Assembly: GCA_028684435.1 (NCBI GenBank) | Contig: JAQUFX010000004.1 | Location: 16,457-34,686 of the forward strand | Source: Bacilli bacterium | Lineage (GTDB): Bacteria > Bacillota_I > Bacilli_A > RF39 > UBA660 | Direction of reading: 5' to 3' | Length of the DNA: 18,230 nucleotides | Shown: positions 1-8,391 of the stretch, piece after piece | Layout: each line of letters starts with the position of its first letter | How positions within the stretch are numbered: the stretch's first letter is position 1 | Notes under the pieces: model-generated | What the model was told of the DNA's origin: nothing | Database searches by the model: none | What the model saw: the letters and a program-made list of their open reading frames with translations, nothing else | Translations under genes and position numbers: made by a program

Positions 1-1750
1 CTCCGTATCTACCCTTTCTAATAACTAAATCACTTTTACACTCTGGGCATTTTTCTCCCGTAAGTAATGGTGCTTTTTTTTCCATTTCGGCAAATGCTTT
101 ATCAACTAAAGGTTCAAATTTATTATAAAAATCAGTTAATACTTTAATATAATCAATCTCATTATCTGCAATTTTATCTAAATCATTTTCCATATTAGCT
201 GTATATTCTATATTAATAATATTTTGAAAGTATTCTTGTAATTTATCAGTTGTTTCAATACCTGTTTCGGTAGGATTAAATTTCTTATCAATAACAATTA
301 CATAATCTCTAGCTTTTATTGTTTCAATTATTTTTGAGTATGTACTAGGTCTTCCAATACCTAATGCTTCTAATTCTTTAATTAATGAGGCTTCGGTGTA
401 TCGAGCGGCTGGCTTAGTAAAATGTTGAGAAGAAACAATATCATTTGCTATTAAAATATTGGTTTTATAATCACTAAAATCAGGTAAAATAACATCTTCG
501 TTATCAACATATTTTCCATAAGCAGCTAAGTATCCATCAAAGGTTAAAATACTCCCTGTACTTTTAAAAGTATAACCATTATTTTCTAATATTAAAGTTG
601 TTGCTAAAGTTTTAGCATCAGACATTAATGAAGCTAAAGCCCTATAATAAATAATACTATATATTTTATACTCATCACTTGATAAATAATCTTTTATTGA
701 TTCAGGTGTTCTTTCAATAGATGTTGGTCTTATTGCTTCATGAGCATCCTGAACTTTATTTTTACTTTTATTTATTTTTACTGAACCAATATAATTATCG
801 CCATATTTTTTCTTAATATATTTATAAGTATCATCAATAAATCCAGGTGATAATCTAGTTGAATCAGTACGCATATAAGTAATCAAACCGACTGTTTCTG
901 TTCCTATATTAACACTCTCATATAATTTTTGAGCAATTTTCATCGTTTTACTTGAACCGAAATTTAATTTATTGGCACATGTTTGTTGTAAAGTCGATGT
1001 TGTAAAAGGCATTATACCTTTCTTAGCTTTTTCTTTTTGTTCTATGTTTTCAATCACAAATGATTTGGATAATTTATTTAAAATTTCATTTGTTTCTGCT
1101 TCTCCAGTTATTTTAATTTTTTTACCATGGTATTTTTCTAAAATACTTTCAAAGTCTTTAAATTGAGCTGTTATATTCCAATATTCTTCAGGAATAAATG
1201 CTTCTATTTCTCTTTCTCTATCAACTATTAATTTAAGAGCTACACTTTGAACTCTCCCTGCTGATTTTCCACCTGTTTTTGATTGCATTAATTTAGATAA
1301 TCTAAAACCAATTATACGATCAAGCATTCTTCTTGTTTCTTGACTTTTAACTAAATTATTATTTATTTTAATAGGGTTTTTAAAAGCTTTTAATACTGCT
1401 TCTTTAGTTATTTCATTAAAAATAACTCTTTCATAATTTTTTTCATTCAATTCTAAAGCATCATATAAGTGCCAGCTAATAGCTTCCCCTTCTCTATCTG
1501 GATCAGTAGCTAAATAGACATAATCAGAATTTAAAACATCTTTTTTCAATTCCTTAATAACCGCATTTTTACCTTTAGCAGGTTTATAGTTAGGTTTAAA
1601 ATTGTTTTCAATATCAATCCCCAAACCATATTTACCAGTGGTAGCTAAATCCCTAATATGACCTTTACTAGAAACTGCTTTATAGTCTTTTCCTAAATAT
1701 TTTTCTATTGTTTTAGTTTTAGATGGTGATTCTACAATTACTAGTTTCAT
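1..1750 (-). CDS. topA: DNA topoisomerase I, 3' end cut by window edge
   Basis: Type IA topoisomerase, which relaxes negative supercoils by a transient 5'-phosphotyrosine break. The frame is open from ATG at 1750 to base 1 and gives 583 residues. The N-terminus MKLVIVESPSKTKTIEKYLG is the TOPRIM start with the catalytic Glu7. DPDREGE at about residues 83-89 is the metal-binding TOPRIM motif. SAGRVQS lies near 1225-1265. The active-site Tyr292 sits in YMRTDSTRLS (codon 875-877). The visible end carries C568 and C571 (CPEC) of a C-terminal zinc ribbon, so roughly the last 100 residues are missing, judged by the usual length of about 690. The SD AGGAG lies just before the ATG. The gene begins 12 bases after the LtaS-like gene ends, so the two are probably co-transcribed. 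Family assignment is secure. Confidence 0.97.
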   Translation of the reverse strand, partial: MKLVIVESPSKTKTIEKYLGKDYKAVSSKGHIRDLATTGKYGLGIDIENNFKPNYKPAKGKNAVIKELKKDVLNSDYVYLATDPDREGEAISWHLYDALELNEKNYERVIFNEITKEAVLKAFKNPIKINNNLVKSQETRRMLDRIIGFRLSKLMQSKTGGKSAGRVQSVALKLIVDREREIEAFIPEEYWNITAQFKDFESILEKYHGKKIKITGEAETNEILNKLSKSFVIENIEQKEKAKKGIMPFTTSTLQQTCANKLNFGSSKTMKIAQKLYESVNIGTETVGLITYMRTDSTRLSPGFIDDTYKYIKKKYGDNYIGSVKINKSKNKVQDAHEAIRPTSIERTPESIKDYLSSDEYKIYSIIYYRALASLMSDAKTLATTLILENNGYTFKSTGSILTFDGYLAAYGKYVDNEDVILPDFSDYKTNILIANDIVSSQHFTKPAARYTEASLIKELEALGIGRPSTYSKIIETIKARDYVIVIDKKFNPTETGIETTDKLQEYFQNIINIEYTANMENDLDKIADNEIDYIKVLTDFYNKFEPLVDKAFAEMEKKAPLLTGEKCPECKSDLVIRKGRYG

Positions 1751-1762
1751 TAAATTTCACTC

Positions 1763-3823
1763 CTATTCTTCAATTAATGTTTCTAAAGTTTCGGCTATTA
1801 TTGGATATTTTTTTAATCCATTTTCTAAATAATTAAAATAATTATTTTTAATAGCAAGAGAACTCATTTTTTGTTTTAAATTTATTTCATAATTAATTTG
1901 AATTAATTCTTCATTATTATATGTATTATCATTATTTATAGAATTAATAAATTTACCATTAGTACTACTATAAAAACCATTTTTATTTTGCCATGAACCA
2001 TCAGCAAATATTACTCTATCATCATAATCACTAAAGACATCATTTCCTAAATAAAGACGTGGATCGTAATTCATATTAAATAAATTTAGAATTGTTGGTG
2101 CTAAATCTATTAAAGATGTATATTTAGATATTTGCTGAGCTTCTTTTTCAGAATTATAAATTATAAGTGGCGTTCTGTCAACTTCATTATTAATTAAATC
2201 ATAGTTCATTATTTCATCTAAATATTTATTACTTATGCCATAAGGATAATGATCTCCAAATAAAACTATGACCGTATCATTAAGTTTACCACTTTCTTCT
2301 AACTTTTGCATCAGTAACCCAATAGCAGCATCTAATTCAAGTATTTTAGATAAATATCTTTTTATAGGTTTATTATAATTATACTGAGTAAGTCGATCTA
2401 AATTTTTATTTCCATATTCGCTATCTACTGAATATGGTTGATGAGAAGTTACTGATATTAAGAAAGTCATAAATTTTTCATCATTAATAAAATATGGTAC
2501 TGATTTTTCTATTAAATCAACATCACTTGGCCATTCTTCATATAATGCACTCCATTTAATGCCTAAATCTGATGCATTACGATATACTTGGCTTCCCATA
2601 TTAGGATGAATTATTCTTCTTGAATAATAAAATTCAGCATAATCATGGTAACTACTAGTAGAATATCCAGTATTATTAAAATGATTAAATAAAGATTGGT
2701 AATAAGTATTACTTTTATAGGTATTTGCAGTACAAGTATTATTTATTGTATAAAGACCGGTAATAACTGTCATTTCATTATTACCAGTGCTACAACTATT
2801 TCGAGGTGAATAATTATTTCTAAAACTTATTCCTTCACTATATAACTTATATATATTAGGAAACAATTCCTCATTAATGACAATTTCATTAGCCGATTCC
2901 ATAAGGATTACTATTAAATTTTTACCTTCAAAAAGACCAGTATATTCATTTTTAGGAGTAATTTCTCTATTAATAAAATATTTATTTAAATTATTATAAT
3001 TATTATTAGATTCACTTGATATTAATTCATTCCAAAAATAATCATCTATTATTCTTGAATAATCAGTAACATGACTTTTTATATTTTCATTAATATATGT
3101 GTATACATAATCATTATTATAATTTAATTTAAAAATTACGCTATTTAGATCAGTTATACCATAAACCAAAACCCCAAATTGACTTACTGATAAATTTGAG
3201 TTTTCAGGATACTTTATTAAAGATATATTATTAGTAGATTGTAATTCATTTTGCATAAAATTCGTCTTTAAGGAACAATAATATATAAAAGATAATAATA
3301 TAATTATAATTAATACTATAAAATAAGTGAAAATTTTTTGAGACTTTTTTTCTATAGAAAATTTAAAATAAACTGTTTTATTTAATTTTTTTACCTTTAG
3401 TTTCTTTTCTAAAAACCAATAATAAATAAGTATTAAAATAAATGGTATTAATAATAAATATGTAGTTCCTTTAGCAGCATTTAAATATTCTTTAATATAA
3501 TCTATTACTTTAGTTCCTTGTTCAGCATTTCCTGCTCCCATAAAAAATCCGAGATAAAAATAAAGATTTATTTCAACCCATGCATAAACTACTACAATAA
3601 TACTTAATAAAGAAGCAATAATTTTTTTAATTAAAGAATTTTTAATACTAATAATCGAACCAATAATTAGAGCAATTATTAAAGAACTAAGTGATATTCT
3701 TAATATCGGCCATCCAATAAAAACACTTAAAGTATTAAATCTAACAATAAGCTCAATACTAAATATAAATAAAAAGAAAATAATTGTATCTTTAAATATT
3801 TGTTTTCCTAATTTTTCTTTCAT
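1763..3823 (-). CDS. LtaS-like membrane phosphoglycerol transferase (sulfatase fold)
   Basis: Likely polyglycerolphosphate lipoteichoic acid synthase or a related phosphoglycerol transferase. These move glycerol-1-phosphate from phosphatidylglycerol onto a glycolipid or polymer outside the membrane. The protein has 686 residues. Roughly the first 185 hold several hydrophobic segments (about 12-30, 45-60, 65-90, 120-138, 165-183), followed by an extracellular alkaline-phosphatase/sulfatase domain. Visible metal and catalytic residues are Glu309 (LMES), the likely nucleophile Thr346 in CSTGNNE, His461 (TSHQPY) and Asp524-His525 (FGDHY). The ATG at 3823 has a GAAGGTGAT SD and overlaps the 3' end of rnhB by 32 bases, suggesting translational coupling. 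It stops with TAG. The exact substrate (LTA, a glycolipid primer or another glycan) cannot be told from sequence. Confidence 0.9.
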   Translation of the reverse strand: MKEKLGKQIFKDTIIFFLFIFSIELIVRFNTLSVFIGWPILRISLSSLIIALIIGSIISIKNSLIKKIIASLLSIIVVVYAWVEINLYFYLGFFMGAGNAEQGTKVIDYIKEYLNAAKGTTYLLLIPFILILIYYWFLEKKLKVKKLNKTVYFKFSIEKKSQKIFTYFIVLIIIILLSFIYYCSLKTNFMQNELQSTNNISLIKYPENSNLSVSQFGVLVYGITDLNSVIFKLNYNNDYVYTYINENIKSHVTDYSRIIDDYFWNELISSESNNNYNNLNKYFINREITPKNEYTGLFEGKNLIVILMESANEIVINEELFPNIYKLYSEGISFRNNYSPRNSCSTGNNEMTVITGLYTINNTCTANTYKSNTYYQSLFNHFNNTGYSTSSYHDYAEFYYSRRIIHPNMGSQVYRNASDLGIKWSALYEEWPSDVDLIEKSVPYFINDEKFMTFLISVTSHQPYSVDSEYGNKNLDRLTQYNYNKPIKRYLSKILELDAAIGLLMQKLEESGKLNDTVIVLFGDHYPYGISNKYLDEIMNYDLINNEVDRTPLIIYNSEKEAQQISKYTSLIDLAPTILNLFNMNYDPRLYLGNDVFSDYDDRVIFADGSWQNKNGFYSSTNGKFINSINNDNTYNNEELIQINYEINLKQKMSSLAIKNNYFNYLENGLKKYPIIAETLETLIEE

Positions 3824-4433
3824 TTAAATCACCTTCGTTTATTAAAACATTTATTGGCTTAAATGTAAATCTATAATTGTCAAGTAATCCATGTTTTTTT
3901 ATATTTTCCATATGCATTTTAGTTCCATATCCTTTGTGGTGCTTAAAACCATATTCAGGGAATTTTAAATCAAGTTTATCCATTAATTTATCTCTAGTTA
4001 CTTTCGCAATAATTGAAGCAGCAGCTATACTAATACTTTTAGCATCTCCTTTGATAATACTAGTACTTTTTATCTCTAAATTTAGTTTAACAGCATCAAT
4101 TAATATATGCTCGGGAACTATGCTTAAGTTATTAACGGCTTCAATCATAGCTTTTTTAGTAGCTTCTAAGATATTAATTTTATCTATGATATTATTATCG
4201 ATAACACTAATTCCAATACTTATAGCATCTCTATTTATAATTTCAAACATTAAATCTCTTTTTTTAGGATTTAATTTCTTGGAATCATTTATACCTTCAT
4301 GATAATAATTTTTAGGTAATATAACTGCAGCTGCTACAACAGGACCAACTAAAGGACCCCTTCCTGCTTCATCAACTCCAGCTATTAGGTTAATCCCTTT
4401 ATTATTTAACTCTTTTTCATACTCATATAGCAT
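3792..4433 (-). CDS. rnhB: Ribonuclease HII
   Basis: Cleaves RNA in RNA-DNA hybrids and at single embedded ribonucleotides. I place the start at ATG 4433 (213 residues). An ideal GAGGAG lies 6 bases upstream, and the start is one base after the rbgA stop; the longer in-frame start at 4475 would overlap rbgA by 41 bases. The core is GVDEAGRG with catalytic Asp21-Glu22, then LIDAV (Asp113), KGDAKS (Asp130) and SIAAASIIAKVTRD. The length is normal for the family. It is embedded between rbgA and the LtaS-like gene and overlaps the latter by 32 bases. The rbgA-rnhB pairing is conserved in Firmicutes. Confidence 0.96.
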   Translation of the reverse strand: MLYEYEKELNNKGINLIAGVDEAGRGPLVGPVVAAAVILPKNYYHEGINDSKKLNPKKRDLMFEIINRDAISIGISVIDNNIIDKINILEATKKAMIEAVNNLSIVPEHILIDAVKLNLEIKSTSIIKGDAKSISIAAASIIAKVTRDKLMDKLDLKFPEYGFKHHKGYGTKMHMENIKKHGLLDNYRFTFKPINVLINEGDLNERKIRKTNI

Positions 4434-4434
4434 T

Positions 4435-5316
4435 TTATACTCCTCGGTCAAGCGTAATACCTTTAATATATTCATTTTTTAGATCATTAATTATAGTATT
4501 ACTGACTTTTTCATAATCAATAATATTACCTTTAGTAATCGCTCCTATTTTTTTTCCAATTATATCATATGCATATTCGATATTTGTTTCATCAAAATCA
4601 TCTAAATTATATCTTTCTTTAAGAATTCTAGGATAATATTTATTTAATAAATTTAATATATAAATTGCTACTTCATCTACCGGCAATACTTCATTTTTAA
4701 TAGCTGATGTACATGCTAGATTTAAAGCAATTTCATCAGATGAAAATTTAGGCCATAAAATACCAGGGGTATCTAATACCAAAATATTATATTTAGTTTT
4801 AAGCCATGAGTTAACTTTCGTAATTCCTGGTTTATTTCCTACATTAGCAACCTTTTTACCTGCCATTTTATTAATTAAAGTACTCTTACCAACGTTAGGT
4901 ATTCCAATAACTAAACACTTTATTTCTTTAGGTTTTAGACCCTTTAAAGACCTTTTATAGTTAATATCTTTAACTACTTCATTAGTTAAATCAATTATTT
5001 TTTTATAATCAATATTATTATTTAAATTTAATAGTAAAACCTTATACCCTTTATTTTCATAATACTTTGCCCATTTATTAGTAATAGAAAGATCACATAA
5101 ATCTTTTTTAGTCATAATTAAAATTTTAATTTTATTTTTTATTAGATTATCTATATCAACTATTTTAGATGAAAATGGTATTCTAGCGTCTATTAATTCA
5201 TATACAATATCGATAATTGGCAGTAATTTAGTTATTTCTCTTTTGGTTTTTTCCATATGCCCAGGATACCAATTAATGTTTATTTTTGTATAATTTTTTT
5301 CTTCTTTAGTTGTCAT
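4435..5316 (-). CDS. rbgA: Ribosome biogenesis GTPase RbgA/YlqF
   Basis: Circularly permuted GTPase needed for late maturation of the 50S subunit in Bacillus subtilis. The motifs appear in the permuted order G4-G5-G1-G2-G3: TKKDLCD (G4) precedes GIPNVGKST (G1, P-loop), and DTPGI (G3) follows. The N-terminal WYPGHMEK signature and the C-terminal RNA-binding (ANTAR-like) extension fit RbgA. I choose ATG 5316 (293 residues) over the upstream TTG at 5334, because GAGGGAAGTG precedes the ATG and the TTG extension lies over that SD. It is followed one base later by rnhB. Confidence 0.95.
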   Translation of the reverse strand: MTTKEEKNYTKININWYPGHMEKTKREITKLLPIIDIVYELIDARIPFSSKIVDIDNLIKNKIKILIMTKKDLCDLSITNKWAKYYENKGYKVLLLNLNNNIDYKKIIDLTNEVVKDINYKRSLKGLKPKEIKCLVIGIPNVGKSTLINKMAGKKVANVGNKPGITKVNSWLKTKYNILVLDTPGILWPKFSSDEIALNLACTSAIKNEVLPVDEVAIYILNLLNKYYPRILKERYNLDDFDETNIEYAYDIIGKKIGAITKGNIIDYEKVSNTIINDLKNEYIKGITLDRGV

Positions 5317-5370
5317 TATTTTCACTTCCCTCAAAATTTTTTTATTAGTATTTATAAATAATTTATATAT

Positions 5371-5847
5371 TTAAATATTTACTTCTAAATCTTCTATCTT
5401 TTTTGATAATAAATTCCAATCGATATCAAAGTCAAAGTGGGCTTTTATTTTTTTACCTTCTAAAATTAGAGGTAACCAATATTTATCATCAGGAAACATT
5501 TTTTTATATGGGATATTATCAATATTAAACCACATCGGTTTCATTTCTTCTGTTTCACATGGTGTTCCTTCCCATTCATATACTATATATAAATGAAAAA
5601 CAAGATTGGCTTTATTACCTTTATAATATTCATCAAACTCTAAGAATCCAACTTTTTCATATTTAGTTGGAATAACTAATATTTCTTCTTGGGTTTCTCT
5701 AATCATCGCTTCTTCAGGAGTTTCATTACTTTCTATTTTGCCACCAACACCATTGTATTTGCCTTCACCAAATCCTCTTTTTTTCATTGCTAATAATATT
5801 TTATTATCTCTTTTTAATAAACAAAGAGTTGTTTCAATTCTATTCAT
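5371..5847 (-). CDS. MTH1-like NUDIX hydrolase (probable oxidised-nucleotide sanitiser)
   Basis: Predicted pyrophosphohydrolase that would clean oxidised purine nucleoside triphosphates from the pool, by resemblance to 8-oxo-dGTPase MTH1. The 158-residue protein has the NUDIX box beginning GGKIESNE and continuing RETQEE. The Gly normally two positions after the EE pair is Leu (EEILV). The C-terminal part, PMWFNIDNIPYKKMFPDDKYW, matches the MTH1 base-recognition loop including the Asp-Asp pair, with Phe at the position of MTH1 Trp117. The SD is AAAGGTAGGT. It is 54 bases upstream of rbgA on the same strand and may lead that operon. An operator-like palindrome lies upstream at 5899-5917. NUDIX is certain; substrate is inferred. 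Confidence 0.88.
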   Translation of the reverse strand: MNRIETTLCLLKRDNKILLAMKKRGFGEGKYNGVGGKIESNETPEEAMIRETQEEILVIPTKYEKVGFLEFDEYYKGNKANLVFHLYIVYEWEGTPCETEEMKPMWFNIDNIPYKKMFPDDKYWLPLILEGKKIKAHFDFDIDWNLLSKKIEDLEVNI

Positions 5848-5898
5848 ATTTTAACCTACCTTTTCATAAATTAAATCTAATTAATTATATAAAATATT

Positions 5899-5917
5899 AT
5901 ATCATAATTTATGATAT
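5899..5917. promoter_or_regulatory. Operator-like palindrome upstream of the NUDIX gene
   Basis: ATATCATA-N3-TATGATAT is a perfect 8-bp inverted repeat. On the minus strand it immediately precedes TATAAT-like hexamers leading to the NUDIX gene. This suits a repressor site, but base composition is so AT-rich that chance is possible. Confidence 0.3.
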
Positions 5918-5985
5918 CTATATAGTTATTTAAATTTTTAAATGATTTGACTCTTATCTATATATTTTGATATATTAATTAAGAC

Positions 5986-6005
5986 ATAAAACAATAATGT
6001 TTTAT
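5986..6005. promoter_or_regulatory. Operator-like palindrome upstream of hemolysin III gene
   Basis: ATAAAACA-N4-TGTTTTAT, with perfect 8-bp arms. It lies 24 bases upstream of a TATAAT hexamer (6030-6035), where a -35 element or regulator site would sit. No protein can be named. Confidence 0.3.
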
Positions 6006-6029
6006 TTAAATATTTTAAATTTATATTCA

Positions 6030-6035
6030 TATAAT
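6030..6035 (+). promoter_or_regulatory. Candidate -10 element of hemolysin III gene
   Basis: TATAAT inside TCATATAATAG, the same 11-mer seen upstream of the second M14 gene (12147-12157 region). The -35 region is poor. It lies 28 bases before the ATG. Confidence 0.45.
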
Positions 6036-6062
6036 AGATTTGAAAATATAAGGAGATAAATA

Positions 6063-6740
6063 ATGAAAAGAACAAAAATTAAAGATCGTAACTTACCTAA
6101 TTATACTAAAGGTGAAGAAATAATGAATATGGTTACTCATATAATTGGGGGAGTTATTGGTGTTGTCGCTTTAGTTTTATGTGTTATATTTTCCTGTTTA
6201 CATAAAGATGGCTATGCTTTAGCTGGATCGATAGTATTTGGAGTATCCATGATTCTACTTTATACAACATCTAGTATATATCATGGATTAAGCCCCGAAA
6301 AAAGCACTGCTAAAAAGGTCTTTCAAGTCCTTGATCATTGTACTATATTCATTCTAATAGCTGGTACTTATACACCAATATTATTAACTAGCATAAGAAC
6401 ATATTCCTTATCATTAGCTTGGAGTTTATTTGGAATATTATGGGGAGTTGCTATATTAGGTATTATTTTTAACTCTATTGATTTAAAAAGGTATAAAAAG
6501 TTTTCAATGATATGCTATCTAGCTATGGGATGGTGTATTGTAATTACTGCAAAAGATATTGTTTCAATACTTGGAATCCCTGCAGTAATATTGTTATTAG
6601 CTGGTGGTATTGCCTATACTGTAGGAGCTGTATTGTATGGAGTTGGCAAAAAGAAAAAATACTTTCATAGTGTATTTCATATTTTTGTTAATATTGGAAG
6701 TCTACTTCATTTTTTATGTATTTTATTATATATAATATAA
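6063..6740 (+). CDS. Hemolysin III / PAQR-family seven-helix membrane protein
   Basis: Integral membrane protein of the PAQR/YqfA/hemolysin III family. Eukaryotic members are hydrolases or receptors; the bacterial role is uncertain and the haemolysin name is historical. Its 225 residues form about seven transmembrane helices from residue 22 to the C-terminus. The family's metal-site pattern is present: SSIYH (Ser70...His74), Asp91-His92 in VLDHCTIF, and the last-helix pair His202/His206 in FHSVFH. The SD AAGGAGA lies 8 bases before the ATG. The gene ends convergently with the M14 gene, and the two coding regions overlap by 15 bases, with no terminator visible between them. Confidence 0.92.
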   Translation: MKRTKIKDRNLPNYTKGEEIMNMVTHIIGGVIGVVALVLCVIFSCLHKDGYALAGSIVFGVSMILLYTTSSIYHGLSPEKSTAKKVFQVLDHCTIFILIAGTYTPILLTSIRTYSLSLAWSLFGILWGVAILGIIFNSIDLKRYKKFSMICYLAMGWCIVITAKDIVSILGIPAVILLLAGGIAYTVGAVLYGVGKKKKYFHSVFHIFVNIGSLLHFLCILLYII

Positions 6741-7811
6741 TTCGATTATTTTATTAAATAATTTTTCAAATTTTTTATTATAATATTCGGCTTTTATTTT
6801 TTTAATATTAAAGGTAATATCTTCAAGGGTTTCTAAAGTAACAATCCCAATATTATGGGCATTTTTTATATTTGGTGCTTTATAACTATCAGCACTTAAT
6901 CTTCCAGTTATAGTGCTAAATTTAAAACCAGAAGCTAATTCAGATAAATAATCAGTACTAGTACCATCAGTGCCATTTCCAACTTCTTCTTCATTTTTAT
7001 CATATATTAGATAATTATTTATTTTACTTATATATTTAGCTAATTTTAAACTATTATTATTAAATACATTACTTAAATTAGGTTTTCCTGAATAGATTAA
7101 TCTACCTGCCGAATGAAGAGTAATATATACTTTAATATTATAAATATATTTATTAAAAAGATATATTAGTGCTTGTGTTTCTTCTTCGCTTCCTAATTGA
7201 TAACCACTATAAAAATCTTCATAACCTAAACTAGGCTTATATGATACATTTTGGGATAAATACTTTCGGTAATGAAGACCAGAATGCTGGGAAGGAAAAT
7301 TTCGATTTATATCTACTCCATTACTATTAGCTTTATAAGTATTAAAATTAATTAAATTTCTTTTTTTATAAATATGTAGTTTTTTATTATTAATACTTTT
7401 AGGACCAAACAAAACGGCATCATATCCATCGGGATTAACTAAAGGAACTATTATTAGTTTAATATTATTTAATTCTTTTTGTTTTTTTTCTAATTTATTT
7501 ATTAAATCTATACAATATTTTAATAAAAATAAGGGATTTGCTACTTCTCTAGCATGCGTGCCTGCATCAAATAAAATAATATTTTCCCCATTTCCAATTT
7601 CTAATGAATATACATTTCTTTGATCGATACTTTTACCAATAATTGCTACTTTTATATATTTAGATAAGTTTAATTTTTGTATTATCTTTTTATATTCTTT
7701 ATAATTTAAAATTTTTTCAAAATTATATTTAATATTTTGATATTTCCTTTTGTTTTTGGGCAAATATGTTATTTTTTTATTTATAACATTTAAATATTTA
7801 GTATCATTCAT
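6726..7811 (-). CDS. M14-family zinc carboxypeptidase, no signal sequence
   Basis: Predicted zinc metallopeptidase. Bacterial relatives often trim peptides or cell-wall stem peptides (gamma-D-glutamyl-diamino-acid endopeptidase type). In the 361 residues, GTHAREVANP gives ligands His86 and Glu89; VNPDG, DINRNFPSQ (substrate-binding Arg170) and ITLHSAG (ligand His233) follow; Glu327 in VTLETLED is the likely catalytic base. It is a close paralog of the gene at 12185-13462. The ATG at 7811 is uncertain: AAAGGT abuts it with no spacing. The frame stays open for 32 more codons (to a TGA), and the last of these, YYSKG, match YFAKG of the paralog. No ATG, GTG or TTG occurs there. No signal peptide is encoded, unlike the paralog. 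Confidence 0.9.
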   Translation of the reverse strand: MNDTKYLNVINKKITYLPKNKRKYQNIKYNFEKILNYKEYKKIIQKLNLSKYIKVAIIGKSIDQRNVYSLEIGNGENIILFDAGTHAREVANPLFLLKYCIDLINKLEKKQKELNNIKLIIVPLVNPDGYDAVLFGPKSINNKKLHIYKKRNLINFNTYKANSNGVDINRNFPSQHSGLHYRKYLSQNVSYKPSLGYEDFYSGYQLGSEEETQALIYLFNKYIYNIKVYITLHSAGRLIYSGKPNLSNVFNNNSLKLAKYISKINNYLIYDKNEEEVGNGTDGTSTDYLSELASGFKFSTITGRLSADSYKAPNIKNAHNIGIVTLETLEDITFNIKKIKAEYYNKKFEKLFNKIIELYYI

Positions 7812-7923
7812 ACCTTTAGAATAATAATTTTCAATTAAATAATTGTCTTTTTCAATATTATTAGTAATTTTTATATCATCATCTCTTTTATTAAAATATA
7901 TTATTCATGATAAAAAATAAAAC

Positions 7924-7950
7924 AAAAAAAACTTCGTTATGAAGTTTTTT
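7924..7950 (-). terminator. Intrinsic terminator of the cold-shock gene
   Basis: AAAAAACTTC-N5-GAAGTTTTTT forms a 10-bp stem. Read leftward, it ends in a run of eight T. It lies just after the csp stop codon. Confidence 0.85.
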
Positions 7951-7959
7951 AATGAGTTA

Positions 7960-8172
7960 TTATATTTTATTTACATTAACTGCTTTGTTTTTAGAACTAT
8001 CTTTTGGATCTTTTTCAATATCAAACGTTACTTTTTGTCCTTCTTCAAGAACTTTGTAACCATCGCCTACTATACCTGAAAAGTGTACAAAAATGTCTTC
8101 TTTAGATTCATCGTTTGTAATAAAGCCAAAGCCTTTATCACTTTTAAACCATTTAACTGTTCCTTGGTTCAT
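7960..8172 (-). CDS. Cold-shock domain protein (CspA family)
   Basis: Small single-domain RNA/ssDNA-binding protein that melts RNA secondary structure. Its 70 residues include RNP1 KGFGFI and RNP2 DIFVHF, plus the N-terminal GTVKWF signature. The SD AGGAGG is perfect. An extended -10 element (8237-8245) would give a leader of nearly 60 bases. It is divergently arranged with a DEAD-box helicase, a second RNA-remodelling protein, so both may respond to cold or growth signals. Terminated by the hairpin at 7924-7950. Confidence 0.97.
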   Translation of the reverse strand: MNQGTVKWFKSDKGFGFITNDESKEDIFVHFSGIVGDGYKVLEEGQKVTFDIEKDPKDSSKNKAVNVNKI

Positions 8173-8236
8173 AATTTCCTCCTAAATTCTATCACATTTC
8201 AAATAAAGTAAAACAATTGTCTGAAACGTACAACTA

Positions 8237-8245
8237 ATTATAGCA
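8237..8245 (-). promoter_or_regulatory. Extended -10 promoter of csp
   Basis: On the minus strand this reads TGCTATAAT, an exact TGn-TATAAT extended -10. The -35 hexamer is weak, as is usual for this class. The expected start lies near 8230, leaving a leader of about 58 bases. Confidence 0.65.
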
Positions 8246-8291
8246 CATATTTAAAATAATATGTATAAAAATTGCTTTTTATTGATTTTGT

Positions 8292-8320
8292 TTGACCAAA
8301 ACATTAAATTGTGTTATCAT
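8292..8320 (+). promoter_or_regulatory. Promoter of the DEAD-box helicase gene
   Basis: TTGACC (8292-8297), a 17-base spacer and TATCAT (8315-8320) give a good sigma-A type promoter. Transcription would begin around 8327, a few bases before the leader hairpin at 8337. Confidence 0.7.
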
Positions 8321-8336
8321 TATATTGATTTTAATT

Positions 8337-8373
8337 AAGGGAACCCTTTGTTTAGAAGGGGCTCCCTTTTTTT
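8337..8373 (+). terminator. Terminator-like hairpin in the helicase leader
   Basis: AAGGGAACCCTT pairs with AAGGGGCTCCCTT (one mismatch and a one-base bulge) around a loop of about 7 bases, followed by seven T (8367-8373). It lies between the promoter and the SD of the helicase. There is no upstream rightward gene for it to terminate, so an attenuator is the natural reading. In this AT-rich DNA the GC-rich stem stands out. Confidence 0.65.
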
Positions 8374-8391
8374 GTGAAAAGAGGAAAATAT

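Noticed and set aside
972..1166. 64-residue rightward frame
   Set aside because: Antisense shadow inside topA, no SD.
3877..4302. 141-residue rightward frame
   Set aside because: Antisense to rnhB, hydrophobic composition typical of a complement frame.
6726..6740. Overlap of convergent hemolysin III and M14 ends as a regulatory feature
   Set aside because: A 15-base tail-to-tail overlap is ordinary in a compact genome; nothing else supports a role.
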